Positions 1 to 6,683 are shown, counted from the first letter of the stretch. The stretch: 11,327 nucleotides of DNA from Acidobacteriota bacterium (GCA_024640445.1 JAHEEZ010000106.1:1-11327); one strand, 5' to 3'. Notes: a model not told the origin generated them from the letters alone. Made by a program: numbers and translations.

Positions 1-1
1 T

Positions 2-778
2 AGTGACGCGGAGTGGGATGTCTTCGAGCGCCATCACGTCAACACCGACGACGTCGAGGTCGTGGAGGGCGGAAAGACGTTCTTCTGGCAGGGCCGGTAC
101 GATTACGATATGAACACCGCCCACACCCTCGACACCCAGCTCAACGTTTTCGAGAGCTTTGAGCCAAAACTCTCTGAGAATTCGAAGAACTCAAGACTGC
201 TCTTCCTCGCGAACATACTTCCGTCGCTTCAAAAGCAGGTCAGGGAACAGTCCAACGCCGGATTTGTAGCGATGGACACGATGAATTTCTGGATCGACTC
301 AATGAAGGACGATGTGATCGAAACGATCAAGGTCGTTGACTGTGTCATCATCAACGACGCTGAGGCGCGCCAGCTTGCAAGTGTTCCGAACGTGATCACC
401 GCCGCGAAGGAGATCCTGAGCTGGGGCCCGCGTGCCGTGGTGATCAAGCGCGGCGAGTACGGAGCTGCGCTTTTCACTGACGATTCATATTTCGCGATCC
501 CCGCGTATCCTTTGGAAAGCGTTTTCGACCCGACCGGAGCCGGAGACACTTTTGCGGGCGGATTCATGGGATTTCTTGCGAGCAGGAAACTGATCGACGA
601 CGACGCGTTGCGACGCGCGATGATCTACGGATCGGTGATGGCCTCTTTCAACGTGGAGAAGTTCGGTACGGAGCGTGTGGACGCTCTCGACTACCCGGAG
701 ATCAACGGAAGGTTCCGCGACTTCAAACGGTTCACTCATTTTGAGGAAATACCCTTCGAGCAGGCGTCGACCGCCTGA
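2..778 (+). CDS. PfkB-family carbohydrate/nucleoside kinase, 5' end outside window
   Basis: This is an ATP-dependent cytosolic kinase of the ribokinase/PfkB superfamily; the substrate cannot be fixed from the sequence. The reading frame is open from base 2 with no stop and ends at TGA 776-778, so the true start lies upstream. The GTG at 62 is an internal valine, not the start. About 258 codons are visible, against a usual 300-330. The C-terminal signature D-P-T-G-A-G-D-T-F (bases 527-553) carries the anion-hole glycines and the catalytic aspartate. The upstream stretch V-I-I-N-D-A-E-A and the segment V-I-K-R-G-E-Y-G-A are the conserved ATP-side strands of the family. The segment F-F-W-Q-G-R-Y-D-Y-D followed by L-D-T-Q-L-N-V-F resembles a bacterial subgroup usually annotated only as PfkB-family or sugar kinase. 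The fold assignment is solid; the physiological substrate is unknown. Confidence 0.9.
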   Translation, partial: SDAEWDVFERHHVNTDDVEVVEGGKTFFWQGRYDYDMNTAHTLDTQLNVFESFEPKLSENSKNSRLLFLANILPSLQKQVREQSNAGFVAMDTMNFWIDSMKDDVIETIKVVDCVIINDAEARQLASVPNVITAAKEILSWGPRAVVIKRGEYGAALFTDDSYFAIPAYPLESVFDPTGAGDTFAGGFMGFLASRKLIDDDALRRAMIYGSVMASFNVEKFGTERVDALDYPEINGRFRDFKRFTHFEEIPFEQASTA

Positions 779-784
779 AGAATT

Positions 785-811
785 CCGGAATGCGGAACTT
801 CCGTATTCCGG
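785..811 (+). terminator. Strong hairpin just after the PfkB-family gene
   Basis: CCGGAATGCGG pairs with CCGTATTCCGG around the loop AACTT, giving an 11-bp stem with one G-T wobble. It begins 6 bases after the kinase stop codon. No T-run follows, so it is not a classical intrinsic terminator. It may act as a 3'-end stabiliser or a weak terminator. It also overlaps the ATG at 790, which argues against that codon as the start of the next gene. Confidence 0.4.
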
Positions 812-829
812 CCCGAAACTTACAGATCG

Positions 830-851
830 AGGCCCGGTTCCGACCGGGCTT
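830..851 (+). other. Second hairpin in the 779-870 gap
   Basis: GCCCGG (832-837) pairs perfectly with CCGGGC (844-849) around TTCCGA. A-T and G-T pairs extend the stem to 8. No T-run follows. With the preceding hairpin it places two stem-loops between the kinase gene and the next gene, which suggests RNA processing, attenuation or a terminator pair. Its function is not shown by the sequence. Confidence 0.3.
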
Positions 852-870
852 CGGATTCTGTACCCGGTAT

Positions 871-1668
871 ATGAAACCAGAAACGAGAAGCGAAAATACC
901 GAGGCCGCTCCGCCGCGACAGATGAATGGCGCCGCGGTGATCAAGGCCTATTTCCTTCTGGTCATCGCTTTGGTCGCCACCGTCTGCCTTTCGCTCGCAC
1001 TCGTGCTTGCGTATGGGTCAAAAGATCTCTCTTCGGGTATTTTATGGTTCATCGCTTTGTTCCTGGTGGTGTTCGCTTTGTTCGGGACCGCTACCGTCGT
1101 CTGGCTGCTGACAAGGTACTCGGCTAAACTCGCCATCGCTGACGGCGACGGATCGATGGAGTGGAAGGTTACGCCGCCGGAGAAGCAAAAACGAAGGCTT
1201 AACGACGAAGTCCGGGAACTCTGCAAGATCCTGGACTTCGGCGCGGACCATCAAGCGGATCTGAGGGCGGCTTACATCGTCGCCGAAGACCTCGCGATGA
1301 GGCGGATCCAGAACGAGTGCGGATCGCCTTTGATGAGAAAGGTGAGCATCGGTAACGCGGATTTTGACGCGGTCCTTATCGACAAAGACGTGGTGATCTG
1401 CATCGCGGTGACCTTTCTTGTTCGACCCGAAATACCTCGTGAGAAGATCAATCGTTTTCTAAGGGAAGCAGCAGCGGCTAAAAATGCGCTGTCGGACATA
1501 CGCGAAGGTTCTCGCGTGCGACTCCTTCTGTTGCTCGTGACACAACTGGACCGTTCAGAAGAATCCAGGTTGCGGGCATCGATCACCGAGCATTTTAAGT
1601 CGACGCCTGTGGACGTGGATATCCGGTGGATGGATTTTCAGGGCTTGCAAAAGCTTTATTCGGAATAA
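871..1668 (+). CDS. Two-helix inner-membrane protein with a cytoplasmic alpha/beta domain, unknown function
   Basis: I do not recognise this protein. From the ATG at 871 it is 265 aa. The frame is open back to an ATG at 790, but that codon lies inside a hairpin. An ATG at 922 is a third option. None has a clear Shine-Dalgarno sequence, so the start is uncertain. Two hydrophobic segments (about residues 22-48 and 56-81) are joined by a short loop, and a soluble domain of about 160 residues follows. In that domain a helix with A-E-D-L-A (E139) precedes strand D-F-D-A-V-L-I-D (about 164-171) and a hydrophobic strand V-V-I-C-I-A-V-T-F. The order recalls PD-(D/E)XK nuclease-like folds, where the third position would be E-x-K, but here it is A-V-T. 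If the resemblance is real, the active site is degenerate; this is inference only. It lies 37 bp before fabI and probably shares its transcript. As fabI is a housekeeping gene, an envelope or lipid-related role is conceivable but not shown. Confidence 0.7.
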   Translation: MKPETRSENTEAAPPRQMNGAAVIKAYFLLVIALVATVCLSLALVLAYGSKDLSSGILWFIALFLVVFALFGTATVVWLLTRYSAKLAIADGDGSMEWKVTPPEKQKRRLNDEVRELCKILDFGADHQADLRAAYIVAEDLAMRRIQNECGSPLMRKVSIGNADFDAVLIDKDVVICIAVTFLVRPEIPREKINRFLREAAAAKNALSDIREGSRVRLLLLLVTQLDRSEESRLRASITEHFKSTPVDVDIRWMDFQGLQKLYSE

Positions 1669-1705
1669 TGCCGAAACCCAAAGTGGTTATTGTTGAGGAA
1701 AAAGA

Positions 1706-2467
1706 ATGTTGAAGGACAAGATCGGATTGATACTCGGCGTGGCGAACAAGCGTTCCATCGCCTGGGCGTGCGCTGAATCGTGCCTTGAGGCGGGTGCGAA
1801 ACTGGCGTTCACATATCAGGGCGAGCGTTTGCAAAGGAACGTCGAGAAGCTGACCGGCGATCTGGAAGACGCGTTGGTTGTACCCTGCGACGTCACGAAC
1901 CAGGAAGAGGTGGACGCTGCCTTCGCCGCGATCAAGGCAAAGTATGGAAGGCTCGATTTCGTTATCCATTCCATAGCCTTCGCGCCCCGGGAGGCGCTTG
2001 AGGGCGAGTTCCTTGAAACGTCCAGGGAAGCATTCCTGACGGCGCTCGATATCAGCGCGTATTCGCTGACGCAGATCGCGCGAGCGGCGAAGCCTTTGAT
2101 GACCGACGGCGGAAGCATCGTGACGATGAGCTATTACGGAGCGGAAAAGGTGGTCCAGAACTACAATGTGATGGGCGTCGCCAAATCCGCGCTGGAATCC
2201 TCGACCAGGTATCTGGCGAACGACCTCGGCAAGCACAACATACGGGTGAACGCCATCAGCGCCGGTCCGTTAAATACGCTTTCGGCGCGAGGTGTGAAGA
2301 ACCTGATAGGATTTCTCAGGCAGGTCGAGGAAAAAGCGCCCCTGAAGCGAAATGTCGAGGCGGCAGAGGTCGGTTCGACCGCTTTGTTCCTTGTCAGCGA
2401 CATGTCCTCTGCGATCACCGGAGAGACGATCTTCGTCGACTGCGGATATAACATTATGGGCGTTTAG
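1706..2467 (+). CDS. fabI: Enoyl-[acyl-carrier-protein] reductase (NADH) FabI
   Basis: FabI carries out the last step of each round of type II fatty-acid elongation in the cytosol, reducing trans-2-enoyl-ACP to acyl-ACP with NAD(P)H. The protein is 253 aa, close to the usual 255-262. It has the atypical SDR nucleotide-binding loop G-V-A-N-K-R-S-I-A-W (from residue 11) and the FabI active site S-Y-Y-G-A-E ... N-Y-N-V-M-G-V-A-K. By alignment from memory with E. coli, Y143, Y153 and K160 correspond to Y146, Y156 and K163. The C-terminal S-A-I-T-G-E-T-I-F-V-D-C-G-Y is typical. The position matching E. coli Gly93, where triclosan-resistance changes occur, is Ala91 (H-S-I-A-F-A), a residue also seen in other FabI proteins. 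GAGGAA at 1695-1700 lies 5 bases before the ATG and supports this start. Neighbours are the membrane protein upstream and the LOG-family gene 40 bp downstream. Confidence 0.96.
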   Translation: MLKDKIGLILGVANKRSIAWACAESCLEAGAKLAFTYQGERLQRNVEKLTGDLEDALVVPCDVTNQEEVDAAFAAIKAKYGRLDFVIHSIAFAPREALEGEFLETSREAFLTALDISAYSLTQIARAAKPLMTDGGSIVTMSYYGAEKVVQNYNVMGVAKSALESSTRYLANDLGKHNIRVNAISAGPLNTLSARGVKNLIGFLRQVEEKAPLKRNVEAAEVGSTALFLVSDMSSAITGETIFVDCGYNIMGV

Positions 2468-2507
2468 GGCATCACAGCGCACCTCAGGCATTTGCGGAAG
2501 GTGAAAA

Positions 2508-3314
2508 ATGGCGAACGACAAACCGAAGGAACCCCCGATAATCAAACATAAGACCCTGGAACCGCCCGCGACGGTGGAGGAAGCGAAAGAACAGCAGGGC
2601 CTGGTCTGGCACGTGACCGAGGACGAGGCGCTTCTGCGATCGCCTGAACCGAGCGATCAGTTCAAGAGTTCGGATTCGTGGCGTGTGTTCAGGATAATGG
2701 GCGAGTTCGTCAACGGCTTTGACGCACTCGCCACCATAACGCGGGGCGTATCGATCTTCGGTTCCGCAAGGACCAAGGAAGGCAGCGAGTATTACAAGGC
2801 CGCCATGGAAACCGGCAAACTGCTGGCCGAAGATGGTTTTGAAGTGATCACGGGCGGCGGTCCGGGCATAATGGAGGCAGCGAACCGGGGCGCCCACGAG
2901 GCGGGCGGGGTTTCGGTCGGCTGCAACATCGAGCTTCCTTTCGAACAGATGCCCAACCCGTTCCAATCCAACGAACTCACCTTCAAATACTTCATGGTCC
3001 GCAAGACCATGTTCATCAAGTACAGCAACGCCTACGTTATTTTCCCAGGCGGCTACGGCACAATGGATGAGATATTCGAGGCGCTGACCCTGATCCAGAC
3101 CCGCAAGATCAGGAATTTCCCGGTGGTCATGTTCGGTTCATCGTATTGGAAAGGGCTTCTGTCGTGGATCCAATCGACGATGCTCTCCGAGAAGAACATC
3201 AACCCGGAAGACCTGGGTTTGATGTATATGACCGACTCACCGCAGGACGCGGTGGACTTCATCATCAAGTGCTGCACCCAGAACGGGACGATGAACGGGG
3301 AAAAAGGAGTTTAG
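2508..3314 (+). CDS. LOG-family (TIGR00730-type) nucleotide 5'-monophosphate phosphoribohydrolase
   Basis: Proteins of this family have a Rossmann-like fold, were formerly mis-named lysine decarboxylases, and cleave the N-glycosidic bond of nucleoside 5'-monophosphates. Plant and some bacterial members release free cytokinin bases. Signatures seen here are F-G-S-A-R (84-88), G-G-G-P-G-I-M-E-A (116-124), the catalytic arginine region M-V-R-K-T (R165) and P-G-G-Y-G-T-M-D-E (180-188) with the catalytic glutamate E188. At 268 aa it is longer than the minimal LOG protein (about 180-200). The extra length is a polar, probably disordered N-terminus of about 55 residues plus a short C-terminal tail. 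GGAAGG at 2496-2501, 6 bases before the ATG, fixes the start. It is likely the last gene of the fabI transcript. The natural substrate in this organism is unknown; a general nucleotide-salvage or purine-homeostasis role is as likely as cytokinin production. Confidence 0.92.
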   Translation: MANDKPKEPPIIKHKTLEPPATVEEAKEQQGLVWHVTEDEALLRSPEPSDQFKSSDSWRVFRIMGEFVNGFDALATITRGVSIFGSARTKEGSEYYKAAMETGKLLAEDGFEVITGGGPGIMEAANRGAHEAGGVSVGCNIELPFEQMPNPFQSNELTFKYFMVRKTMFIKYSNAYVIFPGGYGTMDEIFEALTLIQTRKIRNFPVVMFGSSYWKGLLSWIQSTMLSEKNINPEDLGLMYMTDSPQDAVDFIIKCCTQNGTMNGEKGV

Positions 3315-3647
3315 CGAATTAGCCGGAAAGCTGTTTACCGCGGAGGCACAAACGCGCAGAGATTCTTGGGGAGTTGGAACTTTAACGAAATTGTAAATCC
3401 CTTGTCCTGAAACTTCGGAAGTTCGCCGGATCCAATCAGTCCCTAAGGGACGGACGGAAATTAGCACGGGGTGGAGCCGGAGGCGAAACCCCGGGGACGC
3501 GTCGACCCTAATTTGTCTTAGCCGCTTTAGCGGCGAAAGAACAGCATAAGTTCAAAGAAGGCACAAAGGCGCAGAGATTTTTCAAATGTTTTGAGAATCC
3601 TCTGCGCCCTCCGCGTTCTCCGCGGTTAAACGTCTTTTCCGTCGCAC
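3315..3647. repeat. Gene-free gap between convergent genes, filled with dispersed repeats and hairpins
   Basis: No credible coding region is present in this 333-bp gap. A unit reading AGGCACAAA-(C/G)-GCGCAGAGATT occurs twice in direct orientation (3344-3364 and 3559-3579) with one mismatch. The first copy is preceded by GTTTACCGCGG (3333-3343). At 3596-3631 the complementary strand carries GTTTAACCGCGG followed by a GCGCAGAGGATT stretch, so the outer copies form an inverted pair. Between them lies a separate structured block (3439-3534), listed on its own. This is the look of repetitive extragenic or mini-inverted-repeat sequence accumulating between two converging genes. It may also help end transcription from both sides, although no U-tract terminator is visible. 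Confidence 0.6.
3439..3534. repeat. Structured palindromic element with three hairpins
   Basis: Three stems follow one another. The first is GTCCCT-A-AGGGAC (3439-3451). The second is a nested stem with outer arms AAATTAG (3458-3464) and CTAATTT (3508-3514) and inner arms CGGGGT (3467-3472) and ACCCCG (3488-3493), with GCC/GGC pairing at the tip. The third is GCCGCT-TT-AGCGGC (3521-3534). No open frame of note is present. The regular succession of compact stems suggests a mobile, non-coding interspersed element rather than a single terminator. Copy number elsewhere in the genome cannot be judged from this window. Confidence 0.55.
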
Positions 3648-3959
3648 CTACTTCGCCAGATACCCTTCCAGCCAGCCAAGATATCCTTCCGAAACCTTTT
3701 CCGCTTCAACCGCGACGATCTCTGGTACGTCGTAGCTGTGATTCCCGATCAGGTACGCTTCCAGGGCTTCGTATTTTTCGTCTGAGGTTTTGATGAGAAG
3801 CAGGTGTTCGGATTCCGAGACTACCTCGCCTTTCCAGAAATAGTGGGACTTCATTTTGGGAAGGACCTGAACGCAGGCGGCGAGCTTTGACCCGACGACG
3901 CCTTTCGCCAGGGTGTCTGCTTCTTCCTCGGTCGGAGTGGTCGTGAAGACGATCAGCAT
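3648..3959 (-). CDS. cutA: Divalent-cation tolerance protein CutA
   Basis: CutA1 is a small trimeric, PII-like cytosolic protein linked to copper and divalent-cation tolerance; its molecular role is still debated. The 103-aa length matches the family (about 100-115). The sequence follows the family pattern throughout: an N-terminal strand I-V-F-T-T-T-P, then S-K-L-A-A-C-V-Q (24-31) with the conserved cysteine C29, Y-F-W-K-G-E (40-45), L-L-I-K-T (54-58), the hallmark H-S-Y-D-V-P-E-I (74-81) and Y-L-G-W-L (93-97). The ATG at 3959 lies only 10 bases from a REP-type palindrome, and no Shine-Dalgarno sequence is visible. Expression may rely on read-through from the upstream M48 protease gene, 142 bp away on the same strand. 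Confidence 0.95.
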   Translation of the reverse strand: MLIVFTTTPTEEEADTLAKGVVGSKLAACVQVLPKMKSHYFWKGEVVSESEHLLLIKTSDEKYEALEAYLIGNHSYDVPEIVAVEAEKVSEGYLGWLEGYLAK

Positions 3960-3969
3960 TAAAGGTAGC

Positions 3970-4091
3970 GGCGGGGCTTGTCCCCGCCTTTCGTTATCGA
4001 TTGGAGCGGCGATCTGCGGTGCGATGCAGGGCGAAGCCCTGCGCTAAACGAGAGAGGGGACCCGTCAAAAAAGGCGGGGACAAGCCCCGCC
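3970..4091. repeat. REPIN-like inverted pair of palindromes between the M48 gene and cutA
   Basis: GGCGGGG-CTTGT-CCCCGCC (3970-3988) and GGCGGGG-ACAAG-CCCCGCC (4073-4091) are each 7-bp-stem hairpins. They are also exact inverted copies of one another; the shared stretch including flanking bases is about 22 nt. Midway lies a third perfect hairpin, GCAGGGC-GAA-GCCCTGC (4026-4042). Two REP palindromes in opposite orientation around a short spacer are the layout of a REPIN or small MITE. It occupies nearly the whole gap between the two genes and abuts the start codon of cutA. Confidence 0.7.
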
Positions 4092-4101
4092 CCTACAGCT
4101 T

Positions 4102-5085
4102 CTACTTCTTATCCATCAATTCCTGATACTGCCCGCTTTCGACCCACTGGAGGATCTCCGACACGCGCCAGATCGGGAAAGGATGGGTCAGGCCGGCGTT
4201 GATGATGTCCGCCCAGAACTTGTCGAGCAGCTTCTCGTCGTAATTCTTCTGGAACTCCCTTGCCTGTTCGAGGAACAGGTCGTAGTCGATCTTGGACGCG
4301 AGCGTGCCGCCCGCAAGCTTCATCATCGTCTTCCCTATCACTTCCGGGTTCTGAGTGACCAAAAGCGCCGCCCGGTCGCAGGACAGCTCCGCCCGGCGCA
4401 TCCAGGCGAGCAGCGCGCCGCGCATGGTCGCCGTCAGCAAGGTCTTGATAATGTCCGCGATCGGAAGAAATCCTATCGGGATCGTGGCAACTGCAAGGAT
4501 CAGTTGAGCAGCTGTCAGGTAAAGGACGTGCTCGGCGTGTATGTGACCTACCTCATGCGCGATCACCGCCAGCGTTTCTTCGTCGTTCAGCCGTTCGATA
4601 AGACCCGAATGAAGCACTATGATCGGTTGGTCGACACCGCCCGTAAAGGCGTTCACTATCGGGTTTTGCTGGATGTAGAGGTCCGGCATCTCGACCCCGA
4701 GCGTGGTGCAGGCGATCTGAAGTTTGGCGTGGAGGTCCGGACACTGTTTCGGTGTAACCTTGACCGCGCTCGCCATGAACGTTACGCGGATCGCCGATTC
4801 GCCCGTCACTTTCAGCAGTTGTTTCAGCGCGGTGTCGATGCCGGGTATCGCCCTCAACGCCGCGAGCGCCTTGCTGTCGGCAGGATGAACATAATCATGC
4901 TTTGTCAGATCTGCGAACTTCTTGTGATATTCGCTCGACAAAGGCAGTTTGCACTTGCCGCAGTTCGCCTGCCCGTTCTTGTAGTCCTTGCGGACCGCGT
5001 TCCGCTGTCCGCAATAGCGGCAGCGTACAAATTTGCTTTTTGCGATCGCGGATTCACCGGCGTCGTCGGATTTCTTTTTTGCCAT
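4102..5085 (-). CDS. M48-family zinc metalloprotease with N-terminal zinc ribbon
   Basis: This is a 327-aa HtpX/Ste24-like peptidase, probably acting on membrane or envelope proteins in quality control. The zinc-binding motif H-E-V-G-H (177-181) lies in A-V-I-A-H-E-V-G-H-I-H-A-E-H. The third ligand is probably E233 in R-R-A-E-L-S-C-D-R-A-A (231-241), the usual E-x3-D form. A hydrophobic stretch (about 190-215) between them may insert in the membrane. The N-terminus carries C22-x2-C25 and C42-x2-C45, a zinc ribbon not found in classic HtpX. There is no N-terminal transmembrane pair of the HtpX kind and no signal peptide, so the ribbon and presumably the catalytic domain face the cytosol. Between them lies a region (about 65-145) that fits the usual pre-catalytic domain. 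It stands 81 bp downstream of rlmD. No Shine-Dalgarno sequence is visible, and a promoter-like pair lies directly upstream. Confidence 0.88.
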   Translation of the reverse strand: MAKKKSDDAGESAIAKSKFVRCRYCGQRNAVRKDYKNGQANCGKCKLPLSSEYHKKFADLTKHDYVHPADSKALAALRAIPGIDTALKQLLKVTGESAIRVTFMASAVKVTPKQCPDLHAKLQIACTTLGVEMPDLYIQQNPIVNAFTGGVDQPIIVLHSGLIERLNDEETLAVIAHEVGHIHAEHVLYLTAAQLILAVATIPIGFLPIADIIKTLLTATMRGALLAWMRRAELSCDRAALLVTQNPEVIGKTMMKLAGGTLASKIDYDLFLEQAREFQKNYDEKLLDKFWADIINAGLTHPFPIWRVSEILQWVESGQYQELMDKK

Positions 5086-5091
5086 ATTGAA

Positions 5092-5121
5092 AGTCTAGTA
5101 AAGTTCCCGTTCGTTGTTCAA
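5092..5121 (-). promoter_or_regulatory. Candidate sigma70-like promoter before the M48 protease
   Basis: Read on the minus strand, TTGAAC (5116-5121) is followed after 18 bases by TAGACT (5092-5097), each matching four of six consensus bases. Only 6 bases separate the -10 box from the ATG at 5085, so a transcript starting at the normal distance would be leaderless or nearly so. The gene has no visible ribosome binding site, which fits that idea. The boxes are weak and the call is tentative. Confidence 0.3.
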
Positions 5122-5166
5122 ACTGCCAAAGCACTCATAGTCTAACGGTTCGAACGTGCTAAATGT

Positions 5167-6360
5167 TTAGAGCGCCCGCCGGAGCCTGACCACCGCCTCG
5201 ATGTGGTGCGTCTGCGGGAACAGGTCAATAGCTGTGAACCGTTCGATCGCATACCCTGCGTCCAAAAGCATTCTCAGGTCGCGCGCCAGCGTTGACGGAT
5301 TGCAGGAGACATAGGTTACGGCGGCGGGTTCGAGCGAAATGATCTTCTTAAGCGAACTCTTCTTAAGACCGCTTCGCGGAGGATCGACCACAACCAGGTC
5401 CGGTTTTCCGAGATCAGAGGCGACATCGGTCAGGAAGTGCCTGACCCGTTCATTCTCAAAAATAATGTTGGAAATTCCGGCCGCCGAAGCATTCCGCTTT
5501 GCGAAATCGCAGGATTCTGATGCACTCTCGACTCCGATCACGCTCGCGAACCGTCTGGCCAGCGGAAGTGTGAAAAGACCAATACCGCAGTAAAGGTCCA
5601 GCGCAAGGCCGCCCTCAGAATCTCCGACCGCCGCGTCGATAAGCGGTTCGACCATATACCTGTTCGCCTGAAAAAACGTCCTTGAATTGAACGCGTAATC
5701 GTGTCCGGAAGCGGAAAAGGAAAGGTCGCTTACGCGTTCGAAAACGTTTTCCCCGTAAATACTGGCATCACCGTTCGAAGCAGAAGCCTCGACATTGGCG
5801 ATATCCTCAAAAGACGCGGTCCAGTCGAACGACCTGCGAAGCTCCGATATCGTCCTGTCCAATTCCGGTGTGAGGATCGGACATTCTTCCGCCTCGATCA
5901 CATCGTGTGACTGTCTCCGAAAGAATCCTATCTTTCGCTTTTTCGCATCTGCGTGTACCTGGGTCCGTATCCGGTAGCCGTAGGGCTCGGGGCACGGTAC
6001 CGCACTTATCTCGATCTCCTCTTCGATCCTGGCTATTCGCTTGAGGCAATCGCGGATGATCCCGATCTTGGCGTCCATCTGAGCCCGGTAACTCATTTGC
6101 TGAAAGTCGCACCCGCCGCATTCGCCGAAGTAACGGCATCCGGGATCGACCCTGTCAGCCGAAGCGTCGACGATCTCGAGGATCCTCGCAAATGCGGTCC
6201 TTCCCTTCAGTTGCGCGAGTTCCACACGCAAACGGTCTCCGGGAATCGATAGAGGCACGAATAGTGTGAGTTTCTCCGCGAAACCCAGTCCGAGACCGTT
6301 CGGTATGATCTTCACGATGTCCGTCTCGAGAACGTCGCCGATGTTATAGCTCTGGCTCAA
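5167..6360 (-). CDS. rlmD: 23S rRNA (uracil-C5)-methyltransferase, RlmD type
   Basis: This SAM-dependent enzyme of the RumA/TrmA family methylates C5 of a uracil in 23S rRNA (U1939 in E. coli). At 397 aa it shows an N-terminal TRAM-like RNA-binding domain (about 1-62) and a [4Fe-4S] cysteine set C75, C81, C84 and C160. The methyltransferase domain has F-F-Q-A-N (229-233), D-L-Y-C-G-I-G (255-261) for SAM binding, D-P-P-R-S-G (326-331), the nucleophile region V-S-C-N-P (C353) and the terminal H-H-I-E-A-V with general base E388. The start is a TTG (complement of 6358-6360) that shares bases with the TGA of the upstream membrane-protein gene (TTGA). A stop four codons further upstream rules out a longer start. 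GAGGT lies about 12 bases before the TTG. The overlap suggests translational coupling. Position U1939 rather than U747 is inferred from the family only. Confidence 0.93.
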   Translation of the reverse strand: MSQSYNIGDVLETDIVKIIPNGLGLGFAEKLTLFVPLSIPGDRLRVELAQLKGRTAFARILEIVDASADRVDPGCRYFGECGGCDFQQMSYRAQMDAKIGIIRDCLKRIARIEEEIEISAVPCPEPYGYRIRTQVHADAKKRKIGFFRRQSHDVIEAEECPILTPELDRTISELRRSFDWTASFEDIANVEASASNGDASIYGENVFERVSDLSFSASGHDYAFNSRTFFQANRYMVEPLIDAAVGDSEGGLALDLYCGIGLFTLPLARRFASVIGVESASESCDFAKRNASAAGISNIIFENERVRHFLTDVASDLGKPDLVVVDPPRSGLKKSSLKKIISLEPAAVTYVSCNPSTLARDLRMLLDAGYAIERFTAIDLFPQTHHIEAVVRLRRAL

Positions 6361-6683
6361 ACTATTTGTTCAACCTCGATCTCGATGCCGCCTATCATCG
6401 CGGAAAACAGATTGTAGAGAATTGCTCCTACGGCGCCGCCGACCCCCAGGAAAAGAGAATACATGATCGGGAAACCGATCATCGCCACAACCCCAACGAC
6501 AACACCGCCTCCGCCGATCGCGAATGCCGCGTCGCCTCCATTGCCGCCCGCGCTGATCAATGAAACCAGGATGATGATTATTCCGTACGGCACCCCGATC
6601 AACAGTCCAACGACGAGTCCTATCACTGCGTACAACTTTGCGATCGACCAGATCCCGAGCTTCTTGATCCTTAACCTGTTCAT
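6357..6683 (-). CDS. Small glycine-rich membrane protein, unknown function
   Basis: This 108-aa protein starts with a short basic, cytoplasmic-type head (M-N-R-L-R-I-K-K) and then a hydrophobic segment (about 16-44). Two further glycine-rich hydrophobic segments follow (about 57-75 and 77-96), and the tail is short and acidic, G-G-I-E-I-E-V-E. The layout, especially I-x-S-I-A-K-L-Y at the start and the ending G-G-I-E-I-E, resembles a widespread family of small bacterial and archaeal membrane proteins often compared with DUF3566. I recognise this by pattern only and know no function. AGGAG lies 7 bases before the ATG and supports the start. The stop codon overlaps the rlmD start, so the two are co-translated, though their functional link is unclear. 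Confidence 0.8.
   Translation of the reverse strand: MNRLRIKKLGIWSIAKLYAVIGLVVGLLIGVPYGIIIILVSLISAGGNGGDAAFAIGGGGVVVGVVAMIGFPIMYSLFLGVGGAVGAILYNLFSAMIGGIEIEVEQIV

Noticed and set aside
62..64. GTG at 62 as start of the PfkB-family gene
   Set aside because: The frame continues upstream without stop to the window edge, and the kinase would lack its N-terminal substrate-binding part.
790..870. Extension of the membrane-protein gene to the ATG at 790
   Set aside because: That stretch consists mainly of two hairpins, and its translation is Arg/Phe-rich and unlike a protein N-terminus, so the ATG at 871 (or 922) is preferred.
1595..2236. Leftward open frame of 213 codons opposite fabI
   Set aside because: It is antisense to an unambiguous FabI with intact active site and a good ribosome binding site.
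3237..3467. Small leftward open frame (76 codons) across the end of the LOG gene and the repeat region
   Set aside because: It spans the C-terminus of the LOG gene and palindromic repeats; it has no coding signature or ribosome site.
3344..3631. CRISPR array from the repeated GGCACAAA-type units
   Set aside because: There are only two direct copies and one inverted one, with unequal spacing, no regular spacers and no cas genes.
4183..5145. Rightward open frame of 320 codons opposite the M48 protease gene
   Set aside because: The M48 gene has complete catalytic and zinc motifs on the minus strand. The antisense product is Arg-rich with no recognisable domain.
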